Of a stretch of 64,000 bases of DNA, positions 35,715-43,311 are shown in pieces (within the stretch, counting starts at the first letter, position 1; every line of letters starts with the position of its first letter). The DNA lies in NCBI GenBank assembly GCA_002305765.1, contig DBQU01000079.1, positions 1 to 64,000 on the forward strand, written 5' to 3'. The notes under the pieces were generated by a model, which worked only from the letters and a program-made list of their open reading frames with translations, searched no databases and was not told the DNA's origin. The DNA is from Deltaproteobacteria bacterium UBA1386 (GTDB lineage: Bacteria > Desulfobacterota > Syntrophorhabdia > Syntrophorhabdales > Syntrophorhabdaceae). The position numbers were made by a program, and so were the translations under genes.

Positions 35715-35752
35715 TCTCCGTCATTCCGGCGCAGGCCGGAATCCAGAAAAAA
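35715..35752 (+). repeat. ATTCCGGC-type dispersed repeat
   Basis: Copy of the CGTCATTCCGGCGCAGGCCGGAATCCAG type, forming a short hairpin. It lies between the sigma-54 site and the gene it may drive, so it would be in the 5' untranslated region. Confidence 0.75.
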
Positions 35753-35814
35753 CCTGGTCAACACCGGTCTATCCTGCACGGTCTAACGATAACTGTCACG
35801 TAAGGAGGCAATCA

Positions 35815-36048
35815 ATGCGGAAATTGAGGATAGTGGTAGCAATGGCATTATTGATCGCGATGGTGGCCGGATGTTCTCACATGTCCACCACGCAGCAGCG
35901 GGCTTTGAGCGGTGGAGCCATTGGTGCCGGCTCCGGAGCGGCCCTGACCATTCTGACGGGCGGAAGCGTTCTGCTGGGGACCGCCATCGGGGCGGGGGTG
36001 GGAACCGTCGGCGGACTTGTCTACGACGACGTGCAGAAGAATAAATAG
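35815..36048 (+). CDS. Small glycine-zipper lipoprotein
   Basis: 77 aa; ATG 6 nt after AAGGAGG. Lipoprotein signal (MRKLRIVVAMALLIAMVAGC) then two Gly-zipper stretches (ALSGGAIGAGSGAALTILTG and LLGTAIGAGVGTVGGLVYDD) that form tightly packed helix pairs in membranes. Relatives are small outer-membrane or stress-related lipoproteins of unknown precise role. An in-frame extension upstream runs through a dispersed repeat and is not credible. Confidence 0.75.
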   Translation: MRKLRIVVAMALLIAMVAGCSHMSTTQQRALSGGAIGAGSGAALTILTGGSVLLGTAIGAGVGTVGGLVYDDVQKNK

Positions 36049-36060
36049 GCGAGCATCATC

Positions 36061-36594
36061 ATGAGATATGGCGTGAAAAGACCCCTTCTTCTCTCGACTT
36101 TTTTTGTCATCTTTGTGATAGCATCAGGCACGGGTTTTGGCGAGGTGAATGTGAACATAGGGGTCTTCGCGCCACCCCCACCGCTTGTGATCGAGAGTCC
36201 TCCTCCGATGGCGGTGGTGATCGGTACGCCGTATGTCTACTACGCACCCGACGTGTCCATGGGGCTTTTCTTTTACTCCGGATACTGGTATCGGCCGCAT
36301 GAGGGCCACTGGTTCAGGGCCAGGTCCTACCGGGGGCCCTGGGCGCATATGCGTCCCGGATCCGTACCGGCCCCGCTTGTCAAACTTCCGCATGGCTACA
36401 GGAAGATGCACCCGGGCCACCAGAAGAGAATACCCTATGGACAGATGAAGAAGAACTGGAAGGCCTGGGAACGGGACCGCCGCTGGGGCAGCAAAGCCGC
36501 CAGGCATTCAGGATTCACGGCCAACTATCAAAGAGGTAAACCCCGGACGGGCAATGCCAGCTGCAGGGGTCGACGTGGCGGGCCAGGGCATTGA
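36061..36594 (+). CDS. Conserved exported hypothetical protein rich in Pro, Tyr and Trp
   Basis: 177 aa with a Sec signal (LLLSTFFVIFVIASGTGFG). The mature part starts VNVNIGVFAPPPPLVIESPP, then YVYYAPDVSMGLFFYSGYW and RPHEGHWFRA, and ends with basic, Gly-rich sequence. Proteins of this pattern recur in deltaproteobacterial genomes but have no assigned function. It begins 12 nt after the glycine-zipper gene and should share its transcript. Confidence 0.65.
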   Translation: MRYGVKRPLLLSTFFVIFVIASGTGFGEVNVNIGVFAPPPPLVIESPPPMAVVIGTPYVYYAPDVSMGLFFYSGYWYRPHEGHWFRARSYRGPWAHMRPGSVPAPLVKLPHGYRKMHPGHQKRIPYGQMKKNWKAWERDRRWGSKAARHSGFTANYQRGKPRTGNASCRGRRGGPGH

Positions 36595-36755
36595 GATGAG
36601 GAGACTGCAATTCTTCCGGACAGCATGGTTTCTGCCGGAATGATGGAGACAGACTGTCCACAGACTCCCGGCACGGGTACTTTAGCCGATAGCCTGTCCT
36701 AACCGGATATCTTTCGTGCTCCTCGGTATTGCCACTTTCACACCCCCGGTCCGAA

Positions 36756-36786
36756 GCGGCCCCGCGTTTGCGGGGCCGCAATTTAT
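36756..36786 (+). terminator. Terminator-like GC hairpin
   Basis: Perfect 10-bp stem GCGGCCCCGC/GCGGGGCCGC with loop GTTT, followed by AATTTATT. It separates the sigma-54-linked pair from the TRAP operon. The rest of the 36595-36856 gap holds no gene. Confidence 0.65.
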
Positions 36787-36856
36787 TCCACTTTTCATTT
36801 GACATGGTAAAGCTTGTGTGAGAGTGATGTATAAAAAGACTTCCAAGGAGCTTGCG

Positions 36857-37867
36857 ATGGCAAAGAAATTTGTGGTTTTTTCAGTGGTCATAGCGGCGGT
36901 CTTCCTGTTCCTGCAGGTTAGCGCGTCCGCCAAGATCATCGTGAAATACGGGCACGTCGGCCCCCCCATCCACCCTCAGCACCACGGGGCCCTTGCGTTC
37001 GCCAAGTATGTGACGGAAAAGACCAAAGGGGAGATCGAGGTCCAGGTATTCCCGCTGGGTCAGCTTGGCGGTGAGCGTTCCATGACCGAGCAGGTCCAGG
37101 CGGGGACACTCCACATGACGGCCGTGACGTCCGGGGTGCTCGCCAACTTCGTTCCCGAGGTCGGCATCATCGAACTGCCCTTCGTCTACCCCGACAGGAA
37201 GACGGCTTACAGGGTCCTCGATGACAAGGAGGTCCAACAGCGCCTTGCCAAATACTGCGAACCCAAGGGTTTTATCTTTATCGGCTACACCGAGAACGAG
37301 TTCAGGGACATAACGAACTCCAAACGTCCGATCAGGAAACCCCAGGACCTGGAAGGGTTGAAGATACGGGTCATCGAGGGCCCGATGTTCATCGACACCT
37401 TCAAGACACTGGGTGCCAACCCCACGCCGCTTCCCTTTCCGGAGATCTACAACGCCCTTCAGCAGAAGGTCATAGACGGCCAGGACAACCCTCTTTACAC
37501 GTCGGTCCTCATGAAATTCACGGAGGTCAACAAGTTCGCCACCGTCACGCACCACATCCTTACGGAGTGCCCCGTCGTGGTGAACGCGAAGTTCTGGAAG
37601 TCGCTGACACCGGAACAGCAGAAGATATTCAGAGAGGCCGCCGAAGTCCAGATCAAGACGAACAGGGAAGGGAACGCCAAAGGCAGCGCCGACGCCATCC
37701 AGAAGGCGAAGGCACAGAAAGTGGATGTCTACGTTCTGACCCCGAAGGACAGGGAGGTCTTCAGAAAGGCCGTGCAGCCGGTGTACGACAAGTACAAAGG
37801 AGTGTACGGCAACGAGTGGTACAGCTTCTTCATGAAGAAGATCGATTTTTACTCCAAGAAGAAATAG
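36857..37867 (+). CDS. TRAP transporter substrate-binding protein (DctP family)
   Basis: 336-aa periplasmic receptor; ATG 6 nt after AAGGAG, with signal peptide MAKKFVVFSVVIAAVFLFLQ ending ASA. The mature chain starts KIIVKYGHVGPPIHPQHHGA and carries the conserved carboxylate-binding region (GLKIRVIEGPMFIDTFKTLG, with the ligand-clamping Arg) and FPEIYNALQQKVIDGQDNPL. It binds an organic acid for the two permeases downstream. The exact ligand is unknown; DctP members favour C4-dicarboxylates or other acids. Confidence 0.9.
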   Translation: MAKKFVVFSVVIAAVFLFLQVSASAKIIVKYGHVGPPIHPQHHGALAFAKYVTEKTKGEIEVQVFPLGQLGGERSMTEQVQAGTLHMTAVTSGVLANFVPEVGIIELPFVYPDRKTAYRVLDDKEVQQRLAKYCEPKGFIFIGYTENEFRDITNSKRPIRKPQDLEGLKIRVIEGPMFIDTFKTLGANPTPLPFPEIYNALQQKVIDGQDNPLYTSVLMKFTEVNKFATVTHHILTECPVVVNAKFWKSLTPEQQKIFREAAEVQIKTNREGNAKGSADAIQKAKAQKVDVYVLTPKDREVFRKAVQPVYDKYKGVYGNEWYSFFMKKIDFYSKKK

Positions 37868-37893
37868 AGAAGAGATCACATAGCATGATGATC

Positions 37894-37920
37894 GGAGGAG
37901 GGGTTTGAAGCCCCTCCTCC
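37894..37920 (+). other. Intercistronic hairpin in the TRAP operon
   Basis: Perfect 10-bp stem GGAGGAGGGG/CCCCTCCTCC with loop TTTGAAG, 26 nt after the receptor gene and 8 nt before the small-permease start. There is no T-tract, so it more likely protects the upstream mRNA or limits permease translation than terminates. Confidence 0.65.
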
Positions 37921-37928
37921 TGCCCGGA

Positions 37929-38435
37929 ATGACAGACCTCGTAAAGAAACTCAACAGGGTGGAGGAAGGCGTCGCCGCCTTCTCTCTGCTCGGAATAGCC
38001 CTGCTCACGTTCGTCGAGACGGCCCTGCGCTACACCGTCAACTACACTTTCACCTGGTTCGGCGAAGTGGCGAACTACACGATGATCTTCTGCACGTACC
38101 TTGCCGCGTCCATCGGTATCAAGTATGGGACCCACTTCTCCATGGAGGCGATAACGGAATACGCTCCCGACAAGGTGAGCCACCTTCTGAAGACGGTCGC
38201 CTATTTCCTGTCGGGGGTCGTGACGATCCTTTTCATCTGGTACGGCACGAAGCACCTCATGACGCTGCAGGGCTTCGGGGTGAAAAGCTCGGCGATGCAG
38301 ATACCGATGTTCATCCCCTATATACCGATCCCCCTTTTCGCGCTCACGATGACCTTTCGCTTCTTCGCCCTTTCCCTGCGCCATTTCCGGGACTTCCTCC
38401 AGGGTAAGCCCTTCGAGAGGGTGAGGAGGAAGTAA
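37929..38435 (+). CDS. TRAP transporter small permease (DctQ)
   Basis: 168 aa with four membrane helices and the DctQ-typical segment FTWFGEVANYTMIFCTYLAASIGIKYGTHF in the middle. A longer frame from a TTG at 37905 would start inside the hairpin; the ATG here is preferred although its ribosome site is weak. The weak site and hairpin fit lower expression than the receptor. Confidence 0.85.
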   Translation: MTDLVKKLNRVEEGVAAFSLLGIALLTFVETALRYTVNYTFTWFGEVANYTMIFCTYLAASIGIKYGTHFSMEAITEYAPDKVSHLLKTVAYFLSGVVTILFIWYGTKHLMTLQGFGVKSSAMQIPMFIPYIPIPLFALTMTFRFFALSLRHFRDFLQGKPFERVRRK

Positions 38436-38438
38436 CCG

Positions 38439-39722
38439 ATGAACCTGGCCCTCGTCCTCATCTGCTTCTTTGCGCTCCTTGCCCTCAGCACCCCCATTGC
38501 CATCGTCCTCGTGGCGACGACGGCGGTCTACCTCATCTTCGTTGCCCAGACGCCGCTGACCTCGCTCATCCAGCAGCTCTTCAACGGGCTCGACAATTTC
38601 GTGCTCCTCGGTGTCCCCTTCTTCATTCTTGCAGGAAACATCATGGCGGAGGGAGCCATCTCGACGAGGCTCGTCAACGTGATGAAGCTCTGCGTCGGCC
38701 GGTTCACCGGCGGGCTTGCCATGGCCTCCATCCTGGCCTGCATGTTCTTCGCGGCGATCTCGGGGTCGTCGCCGGCCACGGTCATCGCCATCGGAAGCAT
38801 CATGATGCCCGCCCTCATCAAGGAAGGGTACGGGGAGCGTTTCTCCATGGGTCTTCTGACCTCCTCCGGCTCCCTGGGGATTCTCATTCCGCCGAGCATC
38901 CCCATGATACTCTATGCCCTGGTCATGAACGTGTCAGTGGCGGAGATCTTCATGGCGGGTTTCCTCCCGGGGGTCTTCATCGGTCTGTGCCTGATGGGGT
39001 ATTCCTACTATCAGTCCGGCAAGAACAACTGGCGGCAGAAAGAGGCGTACACGCTGCGCGAGGCGCTCAAGGTCCTGAAGGATGGGATATGGGCGCTGCT
39101 CCTGCCGGTCCTCGTCCTGGGCGGCATTTACGGGGGCATCTTCACCCCCACGGAAGCGGCGGCGGTATCCGTCGTCTACGCCCTCATTATCGAGCTTTGT
39201 GTCTACCGGGAGCTCAAGATCAGCCGCCTCTTCTCCATCTGCAGGGATTCGGCCGTCCTCTCGGGATGCCTCCTTTTCATCCTCTCCTGCGCCATGACCT
39301 TTATCTGGCTTCTCACCGTCGAACAGATACCGCAGAAGCTCGCGGAGATCATCGTAACCAACATCGAGAGCAAATGGCTCTTCCTGCTCGCCATAAACGG
39401 CGCTCTTCTCATCATCGGCGCGCTGATGGACATCGTCACGGCCATCATCATCGTATCGCCCATCCTCGGCGAGACCCTCACGAAGTACAACATCGACCTC
39501 GTCCACTACGGGATCATCATGATCATAAACGTCGAATGCGGCTTCCTAACCCCGCCTTTCGGCCTCAACCTCTTCGTCTCGATGGCCATCATGAAACGCT
39601 CCCTCGTCGAAGTGGGCAAGGCCATCCTGCCTTTTATCCTGATCTTCCTGAGCTGCCTCCTGGTGATCACCTATGTTCCCTGGATAGCGACGTTCCTGCC
39701 GAAAATTTTTCTGGGGAAGTGA
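38439..39722 (+). CDS. TRAP transporter large permease (DctM)
   Basis: 427-aa membrane protein with about 12-13 helices and the DctM hallmarks: FFAAISGSSPATVIAIGSIMMPALIKEGY, SGSLGILIPPSIPMILYAL and CGFLTPPFGLNLFV. Starts 3 nt after the small permease stop. With it and DctP it forms a complete sodium-driven TRAP importer. Confidence 0.93.
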   Translation: MNLALVLICFFALLALSTPIAIVLVATTAVYLIFVAQTPLTSLIQQLFNGLDNFVLLGVPFFILAGNIMAEGAISTRLVNVMKLCVGRFTGGLAMASILACMFFAAISGSSPATVIAIGSIMMPALIKEGYGERFSMGLLTSSGSLGILIPPSIPMILYALVMNVSVAEIFMAGFLPGVFIGLCLMGYSYYQSGKNNWRQKEAYTLREALKVLKDGIWALLLPVLVLGGIYGGIFTPTEAAAVSVVYALIIELCVYRELKISRLFSICRDSAVLSGCLLFILSCAMTFIWLLTVEQIPQKLAEIIVTNIESKWLFLLAINGALLIIGALMDIVTAIIIVSPILGETLTKYNIDLVHYGIIMIINVECGFLTPPFGLNLFVSMAIMKRSLVEVGKAILPFILIFLSCLLVITYVPWIATFLPKIFLGK

Positions 39723-39735
39723 GAAAAAAGGAATG

Positions 39736-39781
39736 CGCGCCCGAGAGGGATCGAACCTCTAGCCTTTGGATTCGTAGTCCA
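39736..39781 (-). pseudogene. Displaced 3' end of tRNA-Arg (attL)
   Basis: The minus strand contains the 3' half of a tRNA: anticodon loop with ACG, variable loop, T-arm (AGAGG-TTCGATC-CCTCT, a perfect stem) and the 3' acceptor strand CGGGCGC. It stops at the exact end of a 21-bp identity (39761-39781) with the intact tRNA at 48.5 kb, and beyond this the two differ. This is the left junction of the element; the T-stem here is probably the chromosome's original. Confidence 0.85.
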
Positions 39782-39782
39782 G

Positions 39783-39802
39783 TTTAGCCCCTTTCCGGGG
39801 CA
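39783..39802 (+). other. Small GC hairpin beside attL
   Basis: GCCCC and GGGGC separated by six bases, just inside the element. It could insulate the integrase from TRAP-operon transcription; no T-tract. Confidence 0.35.
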
Positions 39803-39888
39803 TTGTTATCCCTGCCCGCAAACAGGGCCTTTACAGCGTAAAACCCTGTAGTATCAACCATCAGCAGCACATCTTCACATATTATTAT

Positions 39889-39917
39889 TTGACCATCGTG
39901 CAGCCACCGTGTAAAAT
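39889..39917 (+). promoter_or_regulatory. Integrase promoter
   Basis: TTGACC (39889-39894), a 17-nt spacer and TAAAAT (39912-39917). Predicted transcription start falls on the GTTACCA repeats that follow, so integrase binding could repress its own gene. Confidence 0.65.
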
Positions 39918-39922
39918 AAGGT

Positions 39923-39940
39923 GTTACCAATTTGTTACCA
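39923..39940 (+). other. Candidate integrase arm-type sites, left
   Basis: Two direct GTTACCA heptamers 11 bp apart (GTTACCAATTTGTTACCA), about 140 bp inside the left core. The same pair recurs near the right end. Confidence 0.55.
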
Positions 39941-39963
39941 CAAACGGTGTCAAGGGGGCTGTC

Positions 39964-41088
39964 ATGAGCAAGGACAAAAGGGAAAGAACGGGCATGGTTG
40001 GGGTTTACAAGTATGTGAGCAAGAAGCGCTTGCACCGGAACAAACCCGATGTGTGCTGGTATATCCTCTATAGGGACCCTCAAGGCAAAGTCTGCCGGGA
40101 GAAAGTCGGGTGGCTTTCGGAAGGCTACACCATGGCTAGGGCTCAACAGATACGTGCGGAGAGGACCGTCGCTGTATCAAAGGGGGAACCGGCAAGACGC
40201 AAGGTAGCGCCACTGTTCAAGGAGGCGGCGGAAAAGTATCTGGAATGGGCGAAGAACAACAAGGCCCGTGAAGCAGTGGACGACAAGAGCCGGTATGAAA
40301 AGCACCTGGCGCCCCGGTTTGGTGAAAAGAGGATGGACCAGATCACCGCACTGGACCTGGAACAGATGAAGACGGAACTTACCGAGCGGTACGCCCCGGC
40401 CACCGTTGCGCACGTGCTGAAGCTGTTCAGAATGATTTGGAACAGGGCTGTTGATTGGGACCTGTGGAGGGGAGAGAGCCCGACGCGGAAGGTGAAGATG
40501 CCCGTACCGAGCAATACAAGGGAGAGGTTTCTGTCGCACCAGGAAGCGGCGCTGTTGCTCGAAGAATTGAAAAAACGAAGCGTGACGGTCCACGACTACG
40601 CCGCCCTTTCGCTCTACACCGGCATGCGAGCCGGGGAGCTCTTCGCGTTGAAAGGTCACGATGTGGACCTCAAGCACGGACTGGTCATCATCACGGACCC
40701 GAAGAATAAGGCACGGCGGTCCGCCTTCATGACCACAGAGGCGAAGAAGATCCTGAAGGGGAGGATGCCCAAGGAGCCCGAGGACTACATTTTTAAGGAC
40801 CAGAGGCACGGTGGACGGATCACCGAGGTTTCGGAGACATTCAGACTGGTGGCGGACGCCTTGTTTAATGCCGGAGTGGACGATAGAAGGCAGCGTGTGA
40901 CGTTCCACACACTAAGGCACAGCCACGCGTCGTGGCTCGCTTTGCAGGGCGAATCGTTGCTTGTCATTAAAGAGGCCCTGGGGCATAGAGACCTGAAGAT
41001 GACACAGCGATATGCTCACCTTGCGGATGAAGCACGAAGGCGAGCCGCAGAAAGGCTGGAGAAGGACTTTCACCGAGCAGTAAAGTAA
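39964..41088 (+). CDS. int: Tyrosine recombinase/integrase of the element
   Basis: 374 aa from the ATG chosen here, which lies downstream of the promoter; the longer frame starting at 39889 would begin inside the -35 box. An N-terminal AP2/arm-binding-like region is followed by a core-binding SAM-like domain (KEAAEKYLEWAKNNK) and a catalytic domain with Arg222 (YTGMRAGEL), His315-x-x-Arg318 (HTLRHSHAS), His341 (GHRDLKMT) and nucleophile Tyr350 (QRYAHL). All catalytic residues are present. It should integrate and excise the element at the tRNA-Arg core. Confidence 0.93.
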   Translation: MSKDKRERTGMVGVYKYVSKKRLHRNKPDVCWYILYRDPQGKVCREKVGWLSEGYTMARAQQIRAERTVAVSKGEPARRKVAPLFKEAAEKYLEWAKNNKAREAVDDKSRYEKHLAPRFGEKRMDQITALDLEQMKTELTERYAPATVAHVLKLFRMIWNRAVDWDLWRGESPTRKVKMPVPSNTRERFLSHQEAALLLEELKKRSVTVHDYAALSLYTGMRAGELFALKGHDVDLKHGLVIITDPKNKARRSAFMTTEAKKILKGRMPKEPEDYIFKDQRHGGRITEVSETFRLVADALFNAGVDDRRQRVTFHTLRHSHASWLALQGESLLVIKEALGHRDLKMTQRYAHLADEARRRAAERLEKDFHRAVK

Positions 41089-41092
41089 CTAC

Positions 41093-41402
41093 CAGAAACA
41101 TACACACCCCCCATCAAAAGGGAAGGTTTACAAGGGTGAAGCCAACCCGAAGGCCGAAGGCGGCGCCTGGGCTTCGCGCGGCGCCGTAAAGCAAGGTGTC
41201 GAGAGGGGGGTCAATGATTTTCTCCCTCCAGACACTTTGGGGCTTCTATCTCGGCTGCTTCCCATTTGGGTCTTCCAACCCCACCCGAGGGCCCGCGCGA
41301 AGCTCAGGGCCCGCATACATGACCACAGAACATAATTCAATAGCCTGACAGAAGTCTTGGAGAGTTTCACCCTTGTAAACAGGGGGGGGTGTGTATGTTT
41401 CT
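41093..41402. repeat. ~310-bp inverted-repeat structure in the element
   Basis: Left arm (41093-41140) and right arm (41366-41402) share an outer block AGAAACATACACACCCCCC and an inner block GTTTACAAGGGTGAA in inverted orientation; the left arm has about 12 extra bases between the blocks. The interior holds a palindromic 24-mer (41162-41185) that recurs inverted in the gene at 43.8 kb. No gene is seen in 41089-41624. It could be an origin, a transfer-related site or a remnant element. Confidence 0.7.
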
Positions 41403-41463
41403 AGAGGGAGAGCAGAATTTCTGAAAAAAAAAGGAAGAAGAATCATCGCGGCGGATTACATCG

Positions 41464-41510
41464 TAGATACCGAATGGTTCATTCTAGATACCGAATGGTT
41501 CATTCTAGAT
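41464..41510 (+). repeat. Tandem 21-bp direct repeat
   Basis: Two exact, adjacent copies of a 21-bp unit (beginning TAGATACCGAATGG) followed by the first five bases of a third. It lies 46 nt upstream of the strong promoter for the HTH/Rep genes and looks like iterons or an operator. Confidence 0.85.
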
Positions 41511-41555
41511 CATTATACGTCATTATAACACACGGAAATCATTAGGAAAAAAGCC

Positions 41556-41584
41556 TTGACAGGGATGGTGGAGGTTACTATACT
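41556..41584 (+). promoter_or_regulatory. Strong sigma-70 promoter for the HTH-Rep genes
   Basis: Consensus TTGACA, 17-nt spacer and TATACT, about 35 nt upstream of the HTH gene. Confidence 0.8.
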
Positions 41585-41624
41585 TGTACAGTGATGTTAG
41601 CAACGTCATACGATGGAGGATGAT

Positions 41625-41840
41625 ATGAATGACGAGATATTACGGGAGCGAGAAGCGGCGAAATTCATGAGGGTTTCGGTGGGCACTCTGAGAAATTGGT
41701 ATTACGCCGGGAAAGGCCCGGTGAGATACAAGCAAGGCCAGAAGCTTACTTACTATCTGAAAAGCGATATCCTCGCATGGCTCAAGGTCGGTATAGATGA
41801 GCCTATAGATCGCGGGCACAGGAACAAGACTCTTAGTTAA
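41625..41840 (+). CDS. Small HTH DNA-binding protein (excisionase/AlpA-like)
   Basis: 71 aa; ATG placed by GGAGGATG just upstream (an ATG 12 nt earlier is possible). A MerR/HTH_17-type helix-turn-helix (REREAAKFMRVSVGTLRNWYYAGKGP) with the wing KQGQKLTYYLKSDILAWL fills most of the protein. Such proteins act as recombination directionality factors or as replication regulators in integrative elements. It is the first gene after the strong promoter and precedes Rep. Confidence 0.8.
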   Translation: MNDEILREREAAKFMRVSVGTLRNWYYAGKGPVRYKQGQKLTYYLKSDILAWLKVGIDEPIDRGHRNKTLS

Positions 41841-41855
41841 AGGAGAAAAAAAGAA

Positions 41856-41898
41856 CCCGTTCGCCACCTCTCTTGGCAGGGATCGCGTGACGAACGGG
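41856..41898 (+). other. Hairpin between Shine-Dalgarno and Rep start
   Basis: CCCGTTCG (41856-41863) pairs perfectly with CGAACGGG (41891-41898). AAAGGAG lies just upstream (41839-41845), about 60 nt from the Rep ATG; folding would bring it near the start codon, which otherwise has no ribosome site. Confidence 0.5.
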
Positions 41899-41905
41899 CA
41901 AAACC

Positions 41906-43300
41906 ATGCTACGCCCCAGTTTATCACGCGGCGGGGAGACCCGTCAAGCCACGCCACAGAATGAAGACGTTCTCAGAAGCTTCATTGAGGAAGGTGCCTT
42001 CCTGGAGCTCGAAGACGAGCTCTTTGTTCGCGAAGAAGAGGAGGAGACCGCCGCCGAAGGCGGAAATGCTTATCTTGAAACATCGGCCTATATAGGGGGG
42101 GGTCAAGGGGGTACACCCCCTCTAGACGCCATCGGCGCTGTCGTTGGAAAAGGAACAAAGTCAAGATACATAACAGTTGCCGACGAGGTGAGGCGGTCCG
42201 CGTCGTGCGGGGAGACGGCCTTGCAGTTCACAGATATGCTGACCAACGATAGGCTATACTCCTTTATTCACTGTGGCGAGTGGCTATGCCCCCGGTGCGG
42301 CAAGAAGGGCGGATACATCCACACCAAGCGGCTTGCCCGTATACTCCTACGCCTTATCCGCAAGTACAAGGCGCACTGCACCGAGTTGTACCAGGCCGGA
42401 AGCATAGACCTGCAATATGGCACTCTCAACCTTCGCCAGTTCGTGTTCACGCTGCCCCTGGAGGTGCGCAAGTACTTCACCACCCGGAAGGCCCTCCAGG
42501 ACTTCTGTAGACTCGTGGAGCGGCTCATTAAAAAGCGATTCCCTAGCCAGGCAAACTTTCGATACCTGCACCTTTTCGGTGACAAACGGCCGGAACTCTG
42601 GAGCCCACACGTCAACATCCACGTCTTCAACTTCGAGGAGGAAGACTTGTGGTTAACCATGGACGAGATCAACAAGATTAAGGCATTGTACGTCAGGGCT
42701 CTTAAGGCATACATCCTCGAGGTATACGGGGAACGACCTGACCCCGTAGTATGGGAGAAGATCGATATCCACTACTCCTACGTGGAAGGTGACAAGACCT
42801 ATACCCGCAAGATTAAAGACCCGAAGACCGGCAAAATTCAAGAAAGCGAGATACCCGGCCTCAAGCTTATAATGCATCGAATTACCTACATGGCGAGACC
42901 CTGCCCTGGACCGGCGAACTTCGATGCCATCAAGGGCAACGAGTATCTGCTCCGCCTCTGTGTGATCGAGATGAAGGGGTTTCATTACGTTAGCGGCTGT
43001 GGCCGGTGGAAGATAGACGATGCGGACTTGAAGGCCGAGATCCTGGCAATGGAGGAGACGCTAAAGACAAACCTTCGCTTGGACCGCGATGGCCAGGGAA
43101 ACATCATATTCAAGACCATGGACGAGATCACGCTGATGTACCGTGCCGGGGAGCTCAAGAATTTAGGCAACGGCTGGTACAAGGTCATCAGAAAGATGCC
43201 TGAAGTTGAAGCTCCGCCCCCGGAGGCCCCGCGAGGACCGCCGGTGATGGTATTACCCGAGCCGGAACCGGAACAGGGTGTATTCTCATTCATACAGTAA
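41906..43300 (+). CDS. Putative replication initiator (zinc-finger, HUH-like Rep)
   Basis: 464 aa. An acidic, Gly-rich N-terminus is followed by a Cys cluster (CGEWLCPRCGKKGG), a conserved-looking central region with PHVNIHVF (candidate HUH metal motif) and RITYMARP, whose Tyr is placed like the nicking tyrosine of rolling-circle Rep/IS91-type enzymes, then GFHYVSGCGRWK and a Pro-rich tail. This layout suggests a rolling-circle replication initiator that lets the excised element replicate. The match is by pattern only and the HUH spacing is not canonical. A G8 tract (42095-42102) near the 5' end could be prone to slippage. Confidence 0.5.
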   Translation: MLRPSLSRGGETRQATPQNEDVLRSFIEEGAFLELEDELFVREEEEETAAEGGNAYLETSAYIGGGQGGTPPLDAIGAVVGKGTKSRYITVADEVRRSASCGETALQFTDMLTNDRLYSFIHCGEWLCPRCGKKGGYIHTKRLARILLRLIRKYKAHCTELYQAGSIDLQYGTLNLRQFVFTLPLEVRKYFTTRKALQDFCRLVERLIKKRFPSQANFRYLHLFGDKRPELWSPHVNIHVFNFEEEDLWLTMDEINKIKALYVRALKAYILEVYGERPDPVVWEKIDIHYSYVEGDKTYTRKIKDPKTGKIQESEIPGLKLIMHRITYMARPCPGPANFDAIKGNEYLLRLCVIEMKGFHYVSGCGRWKIDDADLKAEILAMEETLKTNLRLDRDGQGNIIFKTMDEITLMYRAGELKNLGNGWYKVIRKMPEVEAPPPEAPRGPPVMVLPEPEPEQGVFSFIQ

Positions 43301-43311
43301 AGGAGAAACCG

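Noticed and set aside
36799..36835. A sigma-70 promoter for the TRAP operon from TTGACA at 36799
   Set aside because: The only good -10-like hexamer (TATAAA) is 25 nt away, and the hexamer at 17 nt spacing is poor.
39736..39781. A second functional tRNA-Arg
   Set aside because: Only the 3' half is present; the sequence departs from a tRNA immediately after the anticodon stem, matching a displaced attachment-site fragment.
41093..41402. An insertion sequence with terminal inverted repeats
   Set aside because: The interior codes for no transposase and no flanking target duplication was seen; a miniature element remains possible but is not supported.
41464..41510. A CRISPR array
   Set aside because: Units are directly adjacent, with no spacers, and there are no cas genes in the window.
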